From contig NZ_MVIJ01000049.1 of assembly GCF_002086735.1 (NCBI RefSeq), positions 1-34,519 on the forward strand: a stretch of 34,519 nt of DNA, in the 5' to 3' direction. Source of the stretch: Mycobacterium scrofulaceum (lineage in GTDB: Bacteria > Actinomycetota > Actinomycetes > Mycobacteriales > Mycobacteriaceae). How positions within the stretch are numbered: position 1 is the stretch's first letter; every line of letters begins with the position of its first letter. The notes below the pieces were generated by a model. The model had not been told where the DNA came from. It saw only the letters and a program-made list of their open reading frames with translations, and made no database searches. Both the position numbers and the translations under genes were made by a program. Positions 1-7,341 of the stretch are shown here, in pieces.

Positions 1-39
1 ACCCGCCCCCGCCCCGAGCCCGCCGGGTTGACCCGCGGC

Positions 40-333
40 ATGTGGATCGGCTGGCTCGAGTTCGACGTGCTGCTGGGCGACGTCCGATCTCTCAAACAGA
101 AGCGCTCGGTGGTCCGCCCCGTCGTCGCCGAGCTGCGACGCAAGTTCAGCGTGTCGGCGGCCGAAACCGGCTCGCACGAGTTGTATCGACGCGCGGGCAT
201 CGGCGTGGCCACGGTGTCCGGCGACCGCAGCCATGCGGTCGACGTCCTGGACGCGGCCGAACGCCTGGTGGCCGCGCACCCCGAGTTCGAGCTGCTGTCG
301 GTGCGGCGCGGGCTGCGGCGCAGCGACGATTAG
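40..333 (+). CDS. DUF503 (YlxP-like) family protein, Rv2117-like
   Basis: A 97-residue protein with the DUF503 pattern: an N-terminal strand (MWIGWLEFDVLL), then the family signature SLKQKRSVVRPVVAELRRKF, an internal ELYRRAGIGVATVSGD strand and a C-terminal helix. The family is small and ferredoxin-like; its members often sit beside ribosome-maturation genes but the function is unknown. The ATG at 40 is chosen over an in-frame TTG at 28 because it starts directly at the conserved first strand and gives the length I recall for Rv2117. It converges on trmI, as in H37Rv, with a short repeat element between them. The family call is fairly secure; any role is inference. Confidence 0.85.
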   Translation: MWIGWLEFDVLLGDVRSLKQKRSVVRPVVAELRRKFSVSAAETGSHELYRRAGIGVATVSGDRSHAVDVLDAAERLVAAHPEFELLSVRRGLRRSDD

Positions 334-346
334 GGGGCCGGTAGCC

Positions 347-398
347 GATGGCGGCGACCCGCCGCGCCCGGCTACGCCGCACTTGCGATCGCCGCTAG
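347..398. repeat. 46-bp intergenic repeat, copy 1
   Basis: The stretch from ATGGCGGCGACC to GCGATCGCC recurs at 27474-27519 with about 40 of 46 positions identical. The outer arms GCGGCGA and TCGCCGC can pair, so the RNA could fold into a GC-rich hairpin on either strand. This copy fills the gap between the convergent DUF503 and trmI genes and runs into the trmI stop codon. It resembles the short palindromic elements scattered between mycobacterial genes and may act as a bidirectional terminator. Confidence 0.6.
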
Positions 399-1237
399 CC
401 GTCGCGGCCCTCGCGTTTGCGCCCCAGCGGCGCCGGCGCGACGACGCCCGGCGCGAGCCGGCGCGTGAAGACCAGGAAGGCGGTATGCCCACGCATCGAG
501 TGCTGCGGCCGGACGGCCAGGCCGACGACGTTCCAGCCGCGTTGCAGCGTCTCCCACGACCGCGGTTCGGTCCAGCACTGCTGGGCACGCAGCGCCTCCA
601 CCACCCGCGACAGCTGGGTCACGGTGGCGACATAGATCATCAGCACGCCGCCGGGGATCAGCAGCCGGGACACCGCATCGAGCACCTCCCAGGGCGCGAG
701 CATGTCGAGCACGGCGCGGTCGAATGAGCCCTCCGGCCGGTCGGAGTCGGCGACGTCGGCGACGATCAGCTCCCAGTTGTCAGGCAGCCCGTCGAAGAAC
801 ACCGAGACGTTGCGGCGGGCGTGTTCGGCGTGATCGGCGCGCTGCTCGTAGGAGACCACCCGCCCGCCGGGGCCGACCGCGCGCAGCAGCGAGCAGGTCA
901 GCGCCCCCGATCCGGCGCCCGCCTCGAGCACGCGCGCACCCGGGAACATGTCGCCCTCGTGCACGATCTGCGCGGCGTCCTTCGGATAGATGACCTGGGG
1001 CCCGCGGGGCATCGACATGATGTAGTCGACCAGCAGGGGTCGCAGCACCAAGAAGGGCGCGCCGTTGCTCGACTTGACCACGCTGCCCTGCTCCAGCCCG
1101 ATCAGCGCATCGTGCGCGATCGAACCGCGATGGGTGTGAAACTCCGCCCCCGGCGTGAGCGACATCGTGTAGTGCCGGCCCTTGGCGTCGGTGAGTTGGA
1201 CGCGTTCGCCGACAATGAACGGGCCGGTTGCGGACAC
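395..1237 (-). CDS. trmI: tRNA (adenine-58-N1)-methyltransferase TrmI
   Basis: TrmI transfers a methyl group from S-adenosylmethionine to N1 of A58 in the tRNA T-loop, giving m1A58 and SAH; it works as a tetramer in the cytosol. The 280-residue product has the N-terminal beta domain (GERVQLTDAKG, HTHRG at 35-38), the Rossmann SAM motif I VLEAGAGSGALT at 103-114, the ribose-binding acidic residue in YEQR (E131), the catalytic-region aspartate in VLDML (D178), and the C-terminal PQHSMRGHTAFLV motif. It begins with GTG; that start gives the 280-residue length and the MSATGPF N-terminus I recall for Rv2118c, whereas the longer open frame adds a non-conserved 18-residue leader. It is divergent from the nuclease gene at 1311. 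Confidence 0.96.
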   Translation of the reverse strand: MSATGPFIVGERVQLTDAKGRHYTMSLTPGAEFHTHRGSIAHDALIGLEQGSVVKSSNGAPFLVLRPLLVDYIMSMPRGPQVIYPKDAAQIVHEGDMFPGARVLEAGAGSGALTCSLLRAVGPGGRVVSYEQRADHAEHARRNVSVFFDGLPDNWELIVADVADSDRPEGSFDRAVLDMLAPWEVLDAVSRLLIPGGVLMIYVATVTQLSRVVEALRAQQCWTEPRSWETLQRGWNVVGLAVRPQHSMRGHTAFLVFTRRLAPGVVAPAPLGRKREGRDG

Positions 1238-1298
1238 GCCGTCTAGCGTGCCAGCCGACTCGCCGCAACCGGTGCCCGGGGTTGTCGGCACCCGGTTC

Positions 1299-1304
1299 TA
1301 CGCT
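1299..1304 (+). promoter_or_regulatory. -10 hexamer TACGCT, probable leaderless start
   Basis: TACGCT fits the mycobacterial SigA -10 consensus TANNNT and ends 6 nt before the ATG at 1311, so transcription would begin at or beside the start codon. No Shine-Dalgarno sequence is present. This supports ATG 1311 over upstream in-frame starts. Confidence 0.5.
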
Positions 1305-1310
1305 GCGGAC

Positions 1311-2213
1311 ATGACCGACCAGCCGCAGACCCTCGCGCGGCCGGGGGCAAGACCGGCTTCAAGACCGGCTTCGAGACCGGCACTGTCGCCGTCCCGAGCG
1401 GCGGACTTCAAGCAGTGCCCGCTGCTGTACCGGTTCCGCGCGATCGACCGGCTGCCCGAGGCGCCGTCGGTGGCACAGCTGCGCGGTTCGGTGGTGCACG
1501 CCGCCTTGCAGCAGCTCTACGCGCTGCCCACCGCCCAGCGCGGCCCCGACACCGCGCTGACCCTGCTCGAGCCGGCCTGGGACCAGGTCATCACCGCCGC
1601 GCCCGAGCTTGCCCGCGAGTTCGAACCCGCGCAGCGCGCCCAGTTGCTCGCCGAGGCCCGCGCGTTGCTCTCCGGCTATTACCGGCTGGAGGACCCGACC
1701 CGTTTCGACCCGCAGTGCTGCGAGGAGCGGGTGGAGGTCGAGCTCGCCGACGGCACGTTGCTGCGCGGCTTCATCGACCGGATCGACGTGGCCGCCACCG
1801 GGGAGCTGCGGGTGGTCGACTACAAGACGGGCAAGGCACCGCCGGCCGCGCGGGCCCTGGCCGAATTCAAGGCGATGTTCCAGATGAAGTTCTATGCGGT
1901 GGCGCTGCTGCGCACCCGCGGCGTGCCGCCCACCCGGCTGCGGCTGATCTACCTGGCCGACGGCCAGGTGTTGGACTACTCCCCGGACCACGACGAGCTG
2001 CTGCGCTTCGAGAAGACGCTGACGGCGATCTGGCGGGCCATCCAATCCGCCGGCCAGACGGGTGATTTCCGTCCCAGTCAGTCGCGGTTGTGTGACTGGT
2101 GCCCCCATCAGCAGCACTGCCCGTTGTTCGGCGGAACGCCGCCCGCCTACCCCGGCTGGCCGGATTATGGTGCGGCGCAAGTGCTTTCGCGGCCGACCGA
2201 GCCGGCGGCGTGA
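1311..2213 (+). CDS. RecB/Cas4-like PD-(D/E)XK nuclease with Fe-S cysteines (Rv2119-like)
   Basis: A 300-residue protein of the RecB-family exonuclease superfamily (PDDEXK_1). Visible active-site elements are H63 (RGSVVHAAL), D156 (GFIDRID), the D170-Y-K172 pair in VVDYKTGK, and Q191/Y195 in QMKFYAVAL. Cys36 (FKQCP) together with Cys261, Cys264 and Cys270 (CDWCPHQQHC) reproduces the one-plus-three cysteine arrangement that holds a 4Fe-4S cluster in Cas4 and AddB. It therefore probably cuts single-stranded DNA ends in repair, but no helicase subunit or cas gene lies nearby. The N-terminus carries a small Arg-Pro-Ala-Ser repeat encoded by three near-identical 12-bp units near 1350-1382. Start fixed by the -10 hexamer 6 nt upstream. 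Confidence 0.85.
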   Translation: MTDQPQTLARPGARPASRPASRPALSPSRAADFKQCPLLYRFRAIDRLPEAPSVAQLRGSVVHAALQQLYALPTAQRGPDTALTLLEPAWDQVITAAPELAREFEPAQRAQLLAEARALLSGYYRLEDPTRFDPQCCEERVEVELADGTLLRGFIDRIDVAATGELRVVDYKTGKAPPAARALAEFKAMFQMKFYAVALLRTRGVPPTRLRLIYLADGQVLDYSPDHDELLRFEKTLTAIWRAIQSAGQTGDFRPSQSRLCDWCPHQQHCPLFGGTPPAYPGWPDYGAAQVLSRPTEPAA

Positions 2214-2291
2214 CCGCCGTCCGGTCCGCCGATGTGACAAGGGTCATTGCGGTGTGACCGCCCGGACGCGATAGTTCACCGGCGAATGCGG

Positions 2292-2297
2292 TAGGCT
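2292..2297 (+). promoter_or_regulatory. Weak -10 candidate TAGGCT upstream of the DEAD-box gene
   Basis: TAGGCT fits TANNNT. If used, it gives a 5' leader of about 180 nt before the helicase ATG. The leader contains a perfect CCCCGCGGGG palindrome (2365-2374) and a small hairpin TTGCC-agatg-GGCAA (2433-2447). No convincing -35 is visible. Confidence 0.25.
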
Positions 2298-2482
2298 GTT
2301 GTCAACGTTGGCCGCCGAACGGGTCGCCAGCACGTCGTGATCGATTCGTTATTTCCTCTCAGATCCCCGCGGGGCGCCGAGTCCGAGATGACTAGGTGCG
2401 CACCGCACAGCCTCGAGTCGCGGCGATCGATGTTGCCAGATGGGCAATCTCGCTACCACCGACGCTTTAGGGACAGTGAAAC

Positions 2483-3778
2483 ATGCTTGAAGACACCACA
2501 TTTGCTCACCTCGGGGTGAGCCAACCGCTGGTCGACGCGCTCGCCAAAGGCGGCGTTCACCGGCCATTCCCGATCCAGATCCAGACCTTGCCGGATACGC
2601 TTGCCGGCCGTGATGTGTTGGGCCGCGGCAAGACCGGCAGCGGCAAGACGCTCGCCTTCTCGATTCCGCTGGTGAGCCGGCTCGACGCCGGGAATCGCCG
2701 GCCGGGCAAGCCCACCGGGCTGGTGCTGGCGCCCACCCGCGAACTGGCGACACAGATCGCCGCGACCATCGCGCCGCTCGCCGCGGTTCGGGGCTTGCGC
2801 GTGGCCACCATCTTCGGCGGGGTGCCGCAGCACAGGCAGGCCACGACGCTCAAATCCGGCGTCGACATCGTCGTCGCCTGCCCGGGCCGGCTGGACGACC
2901 TGATGAAGCAGGGCATCGTCAAGCTGAGCGCCGTACAGGTGACCGTGATCGATGAGGCCGATCACCTGGCCGACCTGGGCTTCCTGCCCACCGTCACGCG
3001 CATCCTGGCCGCCACCCCGGCGAACGGCCAGCGGTTGCTCTTCTCGGCCACTCTGGATGCCGCGGTCGACACCCTGGTGAAACGATTCCTCAGCGACCCC
3101 GTGACGCGATCGGTCGCCGAACCGGCGTCCGTGACTCCCGCGATGACCCATCACCTCTTCTGCGTCGACGGGCCCCAGGCCAAGAGGGACCTGGTGCACC
3201 GGCTGGCCGCGGGCGACTCCCGGCGAATCCTGTTCATGCGGACCAAGCACCAGGCCCGGAAGCTGGCCCGCCAGCTCACCCAGTCGGGCATCGCGTCGGT
3301 CGAGTTGCACGGCAACCTTTCCCAGAACGTGCGTGACCGGAACCTGGCGGCGTTCGCCGCCGGACACGCCCGCGTGCTGGTAGCGACCGACATCGCCGCG
3401 CGCGGCGTGCACGTGGACAACATCGAGCTGGTGGTGCACGTCGACCCACCCCCGGAGCACAAGGCTTACCTGCACCGCTCCGGCCGCACCGCGCGGGCCG
3501 GGGCCTCCGGCGACGTCGTGACGATCGTGCTGCCCGAGCAACGCCGGGACACCGAATCGATGATGCGCAAGGCGGCCATCCGCGCCGTCCCCCAGCAGGT
3601 CACCGCGGCCTCCCCCGTCATCCACGCGCTGGCCGGACAGGCCTCGCCCCGTCAGGTCACCGCGCCGGTTTCGGTGCCGCCCCAGCGGTCCGGGCAGGCT
3701 CCGGCCTCCTCCCGCGGACCGGCCGCCGCGGGTGGCCGGCGACGGCGCTCCCGCCGCCCCGCCGCCGCGTCGCGGTAA
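2483..3778 (+). CDS. DEAD-box ATP-dependent RNA helicase (RhlE/CsdA-type)
   Basis: A 431-residue helicase that unwinds RNA duplexes using ATP, acting in ribosome assembly, mRNA decay or cold adaptation. All core motifs are present in order: Q-motif (F7, Q32), Walker A KTGSGKT at 50-56, PTRELA at 84-89, CPGRL, DEAD at 157-160, SAT at 188-190, ATDIAARGVHV, and HRSGRTARAG from 331. The last 60 or so residues are Pro/Ala/Ser-rich and end in an Arg-rich tail (RRRRSRRPAAASR) that probably binds RNA. I do not recall a helicase at this place in H37Rv, so it looks like lineage-specific gain or retention. The ATG follows a weak GGGACA element; the preceding non-coding leader is 269 bp. It ends 4 bp from the stop of the convergent reductase gene. 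Confidence 0.93.
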   Translation: MLEDTTFAHLGVSQPLVDALAKGGVHRPFPIQIQTLPDTLAGRDVLGRGKTGSGKTLAFSIPLVSRLDAGNRRPGKPTGLVLAPTRELATQIAATIAPLAAVRGLRVATIFGGVPQHRQATTLKSGVDIVVACPGRLDDLMKQGIVKLSAVQVTVIDEADHLADLGFLPTVTRILAATPANGQRLLFSATLDAAVDTLVKRFLSDPVTRSVAEPASVTPAMTHHLFCVDGPQAKRDLVHRLAAGDSRRILFMRTKHQARKLARQLTQSGIASVELHGNLSQNVRDRNLAAFAAGHARVLVATDIAARGVHVDNIELVVHVDPPPEHKAYLHRSGRTARAGASGDVVTIVLPEQRRDTESMMRKAAIRAVPQQVTAASPVIHALAGQASPRQVTAPVSVPPQRSGQAPASSRGPAAAGGRRRRSRRPAAASR

Positions 3779-3782
3779 GCGG

Positions 3783-5165
3783 TCACTGGAGCGGGGCCAT
3801 CTCCTGCAGCATGGTGGGCACGAGCTCGCTGACGGTGGGATGGATGTGCATGGTGCGCGCCAGGGTGGTGTACGGCGCTTTGGCCGACATGACGTCCAGG
3901 ATGGCATGGATCACCTCGTCACCGCCGACCCCGAAGATGGCGGCGCCCAGGATTTCCCGGGTGTCGGCGTCCACCACCACCTTCATAAAGCCTTGCGTCT
4001 CACCCTTTTCCACCGCACGGCCGACTCGTGTCATCGGCCGCTTGCCGACCAGCGCCTTGCGCCCCGACGCGCGGACCTGCTCGACGGTCATGCCGGCCCG
4101 GCCCAGCGGCGGGTCGATGTAGAGCGCGTAGGTGGTGATGCGGTCGCTCACGCGCCGCGGGTCGTCGTCGAGCAGGTTGGCCGCGACGATCTCGAAATCG
4201 TTGTAGGAGGTGTGGGTGAAGGCGCCCTTGCCGTTGCAGTCCCCCATCGCCCAGATGTGGTCGACGTTGGTCTTGAGCTGGTCGTCGACCACGATGTAGC
4301 CGCGGGCGTCGGTCCGCACCCCGGCGGCATCGAGGCCCAGGTCGTCGGTGTTGGGGCGGCGGCCGACGGCCAGCAGCAGGTGGCTCCCGGCGATCGGCGC
4401 GGCACCTGCGTTGGGGGTGAGGTCGAAACCGTTGTCCGTCTTGGTGATTCGCACGTCATCGGCGTCCACGACGACGTCGATGCCCTCGTCCTCGAGGATC
4501 TCCCGAACGGTGGCCGAGACGTCCTCGTCCTCGCGGGACGCCAGCCGCGAACCCCTTTCGACGACCGTCACCCGCGCGCCGAAACGGCGATACATCTGCG
4601 CGAACTCCAGCGCGATGTAACTGCCCCCCAGGATCACGAGATGGCTTGGCAGCGTGTCGAGTTCGAGGATGGAGACGTTGGTCAGGTAGTCGACATCGGC
4701 CAGTCCCGGGATCTCGGGCACCACCGCGCGGCCACCGACGTTCAGGAAGACCTGGTCGGCCTGCAGCACGTGGTGCCCATCTTCCGAGTCGACGAGCAGC
4801 GTGTGCGGATCGGTGAAACGCGCGTGCCCGCGGAAGACGGTGCAGCCGTCCATGCCCGTCAACCAGTCCTCGACGCCCTTACGGTCCGCGAGCATGATCT
4901 CGTCTTTGCGCGCCTTGACTTTCGCCATGTCGACGCCGACCGGCCCGGTCGTCACACCGTAGTCCGCGCCGCGGCGCGCCAGGTGGGCCGCGTACGCGCT
5001 GGCGACCAGCGTCTTGGTCGGGATGCACCCGGTGTTGACACAGGTGCCGCCGATGAGTTTGCGTTCCACCAGCGCGACCCGCCGCCCGGCCGCCGTCAGG
5101 CGGCCCGCCAGCGGTGGTCCGGCCTGGCCCGCTCCGACGATGACCGCGTCGAAATGCGCTGTCAC
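3783..5165 (-). CDS. FAD-dependent pyridine nucleotide-disulfide oxidoreductase (MerA/RclA-like)
   Basis: A 460-residue cytosolic flavoenzyme of the class I disulfide reductase family. It shows the FAD-binding GAGQAG loop (11-16), the redox cysteine pair C42/C47 in GGTCVNTGCIPTKT, the NAD(P)H-binding LGGSYIALEFAQM fold near 180, the second FAD motif WAMGDCNGKG, and the dimer-interface HPTVSE with catalytic H442 and E447. The N-terminal heavy-metal domain and the C-terminal vicinal cysteines of true MerA are missing, so mercuric reductase is unlikely. A quinone, copper/hypochlorite-stress (RclA-like) or thiol substrate is possible, but the substrate cannot be read from sequence. The GTG start overlaps the stop of the DUF4126 gene (GTGA), so the two are translationally coupled. 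Confidence 0.88.
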   Translation of the reverse strand: MTAHFDAVIVGAGQAGPPLAGRLTAAGRRVALVERKLIGGTCVNTGCIPTKTLVASAYAAHLARRGADYGVTTGPVGVDMAKVKARKDEIMLADRKGVEDWLTGMDGCTVFRGHARFTDPHTLLVDSEDGHHVLQADQVFLNVGGRAVVPEIPGLADVDYLTNVSILELDTLPSHLVILGGSYIALEFAQMYRRFGARVTVVERGSRLASREDEDVSATVREILEDEGIDVVVDADDVRITKTDNGFDLTPNAGAAPIAGSHLLLAVGRRPNTDDLGLDAAGVRTDARGYIVVDDQLKTNVDHIWAMGDCNGKGAFTHTSYNDFEIVAANLLDDDPRRVSDRITTYALYIDPPLGRAGMTVEQVRASGRKALVGKRPMTRVGRAVEKGETQGFMKVVVDADTREILGAAIFGVGGDEVIHAILDVMSAKAPYTTLARTMHIHPTVSELVPTMLQEMAPLQ

Positions 5166-5671
5166 TTAACCGCCGTCAGCAGATACTCCGTCAGCACGTG
5201 ACCCGTGACAGCGGCGATCGCGAAGCCGCCCAATATCGCGACCGCGTCCTCCAGCAGCGCGATGGGCAGGTCCTTGCCCGTCGCGGCAGCCAGCCGTTTG
5301 CGCGCCTGGTAGCCACCGAGGGTGCCGAGCACCGCGCCGATCACACCGGCGCCGAGCGCGGTAAAGGTCCAGTGCGGCCACGCGCCAAGCGCCGCGCCCG
5401 CCAGTCCGCCCATGACGATGCGGGCGGCGAAGATCGGCGGCGCCGTGCGGGCCGGCGTCTTGGGCAGCTTGTCGTTGACCAACTCGCCGACCGCGAGCAC
5501 GGTGAAAACGATGACCGTGATGATGTTGGCCATCCAGGACGCCCATGTGCCATGCAGGTCGATCCAGCCAATGTAGGCGGCCCAGGCGACCACGGCGGGA
5601 GCGGTCAGCGAACGCAACCCGGCGACGACGCCAATCAGTAAAGCCAGCAGCAGGATCAAGGAATGTGTCAT
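5162..5671 (-). CDS. DUF4126 integral membrane protein (Rv2120c-like)
   Basis: A 169-residue hydrophobic protein with four to five predicted membrane segments: an N-terminal LILLLALLIGVVAGL helix, IITVIVFTVLAVGEL, a glycine-rich GGLAGAALGAW segment, ALGAGVIGAVLGTLGG and a C-terminal AILGGFAIAAV helix. The RSLTAPAVVAWAAY and NDKLPKTPART motifs are typical of DUF4126. Function unknown. It is the first gene of a two-gene operon with the flavin reductase, which suggests a membrane partner for a redox reaction. A clear AGGAG (5678-5682) sits 6 nt before the ATG. Expression is probably under the divergent TetR regulator. Confidence 0.85.
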   Translation of the reverse strand: MTHSLILLLALLIGVVAGLRSLTAPAVVAWAAYIGWIDLHGTWASWMANIITVIVFTVLAVGELVNDKLPKTPARTAPPIFAARIVMGGLAGAALGAWPHWTFTALGAGVIGAVLGTLGGYQARKRLAAATGKDLPIALLEDAVAILGGFAIAAVTGHVLTEYLLTAVK

Positions 5672-5836
5672 GGGTAGCTCCTGTGGAGGTGGACCACCAG
5701 AGTCGGTCCCCCGGCGGGTACGAGTCTTTCATCGGTGGGTGCGGGTGCCAGCGTAGCCAGCGAGACGGCGATCGGCTCCCTTCTTCGGTGGCGGCCCGGG
5801 TGACCTCGGGTTGGCACGGAGGCGGCTGGCTGCTAT

Positions 5837-5852
5837 GTCTACGACTGTAGAC
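5837..5852. promoter_or_regulatory. Operator 1 of the TetR/DUF4126 divergent promoter
   Basis: GTCTAC-GACT-GTAGAC is a perfect 6+6 bp inverted repeat with a 4-bp centre. On the minus strand it contains TACAGT, a TANNNT -10 candidate for the DUF4126-reductase operon. A second, weaker copy of the same motif starts 32 bp downstream. Spacing and position fit a TetR-family autorepressor. Confidence 0.6.
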
Positions 5853-5868
5853 CCCACACGCCACCGAT

Positions 5869-5884
5869 GTCTACACTTGCAGAT
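5869..5884. promoter_or_regulatory. Operator 2 and -10 of the TetR gene
   Basis: GTCTAC-ACTT-GCAGAT repeats the left arm of operator 1 exactly and matches the right arm at 4 of 6 bases. It embeds TACACT (5872-5877), a -10 hexamer ending 7 nt before ATG 5885, so binding here would block the TetR promoter itself. Confidence 0.5.
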
Positions 5885-6508
5885 ATGGCCAATTCCAAGA
5901 AGCAGTCCGCGGCGCCTCGCCCGCGCAACGCGGCCAAGACCCGCGCCGACATCCTGGCCTCGGCACTGCAGGCCTTCGCAAGGTATGGCTATGACGGCGC
6001 CGGGGTCCGCGAAATCGCGCGCGACGCCGGTGTGACCGCAATGCTGATCAACCGCTACTTCGGATCCAAGGAGCAACTCTTCGCCGAGGTGGTCGAGGCC
6101 GCGTTCGCGCCCCCGGCGTTCTTCGGCGATGACTCGGAGTCACTGGCACACGACGCCGCCCACAACCTTGTCGCGTTAAGCGCGCCCGAGATAGAGCAAT
6201 TGGGCAGGTTCCCAATCATGTTGCGGTCGGTACCGAACCCCCGGGCCGCGGAAATCGTGCGCGATGCTCTCCGGCGCCATGTGGGAAGACGGCTCGCCTC
6301 GCGGCTACCTGAACCGGACCAGCCCCTGCGCACAGAGCTGATACTGTCCGTCATCGCCGGGGTGTGGTTGATGCGAAGCGTCATCCAGACGCCCGCACTC
6401 ACCGAAGCCTCGGCGGACCGCCTGACGGACGCGGTGACGGCGGTTATTCAGACCCTGATCGACATGCCGCTGGATGGCCGATCAGAACCGGCAGAACCGG
6501 ATGTCTGA
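5885..6508 (+). CDS. TetR family transcriptional regulator, divergent from the reductase operon
   Basis: A 207-residue repressor. After a basic N-terminal tail, the TetR DNA-binding domain runs about 18-66, with the helix-turn-helix VREIARDAGVTAMLINRYFG at 41-60 followed by SKEQLF. The C-terminal ligand domain (about 80-207) gives no clue to the inducer. I choose ATG 5885 over an in-frame ATG at 5867: a -10 hexamer lies 7 nt upstream of 5885, and the upstream ATG falls inside the operator-like sequence. It is divergent from the DUF4126-reductase operon, with two matching palindromes between them, so it probably regulates that operon and itself. Its last 27 bp overlap the 3' end of hisG on the other strand. 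Confidence 0.88.
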   Translation: MANSKKQSAAPRPRNAAKTRADILASALQAFARYGYDGAGVREIARDAGVTAMLINRYFGSKEQLFAEVVEAAFAPPAFFGDDSESLAHDAAHNLVALSAPEIEQLGRFPIMLRSVPNPRAAEIVRDALRRHVGRRLASRLPEPDQPLRTELILSVIAGVWLMRSVIQTPALTEASADRLTDAVTAVIQTLIDMPLDGRSEPAEPDV

Positions 6509-7339
6509 AGCCAGAATTGCTTTGGCGCCGATGGCCGCAAGCTCGTCCATGATCTCGTTGACGCCACGGCGGGGCACCAGCGCGCGGATCGCGACCCAGT
6601 CCGGATCGGCGAGCGGGGCGATGGTCGGTGACTCCAAACCCGGCGTGATCGCCGTCGCCCGGTCCACGACTGAACGCGGGCAGTCATAGTCGAGCATCAG
6701 ATATTGCTGCCCGAAGACCACACCCTGGATGCGCGCCACCAGTTGATCGTGCGCCGCCTGCGTCCCGCCTGGGCCCTCCGGGCCGGTGCGCTCGATCAGC
6801 ACCGCCTCCGAGTCGCACAGCGGATCGCCGAAGGCCACCAGGTCGTGCAGGCTCAGGGTGCGCCCGGAACCGACCACGTCGGCGATGGCGTCGGCCACGC
6901 CGAGTTGCACCGAGATCTCCACCGCCCCGTCGAGTCGGATGACGGTTGCCTCAATGCCGCGCTCCGCCAGATCTTTTCGGACAAGATTCGGGTAGGCCGT
7001 CGCGATCCGCTTCCCGGCCAGATCCGCCGTCGTCCACGCACGCCCGGCCGGGCCGGCATAGCGAAAGCTGGACGACCCGAAACCCAAGGCCAGCCTTTCG
7101 CGCACCGGCGCGTCCGAGTCGCGGACCAGATCGCGTCCGGTGATGCCGAAATCGAGCTGCCCCGAACCCACATAGATCGCAATGTCTTTGGGCCGCAGAA
7201 AGAAGAACTCGACCTGGTTGACCGGATCGATGACGGTGAGGTCTTTGGAATCGGTGCGACGGCGGTAGCCCGCCTCCGCGAGAATCTCGCTGGCCGGCTC
7301 GCTCAGCGTGCCCTTGTTGGGAACCGCTACCCGCAGCAT
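6482..7339 (-). CDS. hisG: ATP phosphoribosyltransferase HisG (long form)
   Basis: HisG condenses ATP with PRPP to phosphoribosyl-ATP, the first and feedback-controlled step of histidine synthesis. The 285-residue protein has the N-terminal LRVAVPNKG strand, the IYVGSGQLDFGITGRDLV motif, the PRPP-binding region ADAIADVVGSGRTL, and a C-terminal ACT-like regulatory domain of about 75 residues (from PTIAPLADPDWVAI) that marks the histidine-inhibited long form. The ATG is 2 nt after the hisE stop, so the pair is co-translated. The C-terminus overlaps the convergent TetR gene by 27 bp; the H37Rv neighbour on this side is Rv2120c, so the overlap marks the joint with the inserted regulator. Confidence 0.97.
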   Translation of the reverse strand: MLRVAVPNKGTLSEPASEILAEAGYRRRTDSKDLTVIDPVNQVEFFFLRPKDIAIYVGSGQLDFGITGRDLVRDSDAPVRERLALGFGSSSFRYAGPAGRAWTTADLAGKRIATAYPNLVRKDLAERGIEATVIRLDGAVEISVQLGVADAIADVVGSGRTLSLHDLVAFGDPLCDSEAVLIERTGPEGPGGTQAAHDQLVARIQGVVFGQQYLMLDYDCPRSVVDRATAITPGLESPTIAPLADPDWVAIRALVPRRGVNEIMDELAAIGAKAILASDIRFCRF

Positions 7340-7341
7340 CG

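Noticed and set aside
28..39. TTG start for the DUF503 gene
   Set aside because: It adds only four residues upstream of the conserved first strand; the ATG at 40 is the better start.
2453..3907. A 484-codon frame antisense to the DEAD-box helicase gene
   Set aside because: A shadow frame with Gly/Arg/His-rich composition and no motif; the helicase motifs on the plus strand are complete.
3783..5165. Mercuric reductase merA
   Set aside because: The N-terminal metal-binding domain, the C-terminal cysteine pair and any mer genes are missing; only the general reductase fold is shared.
5867..5884. Upstream ATG (5867) for the TetR gene
   Set aside because: It falls inside the second operator-like repeat and before a well-placed -10 hexamer, so ATG 5885 is preferred.
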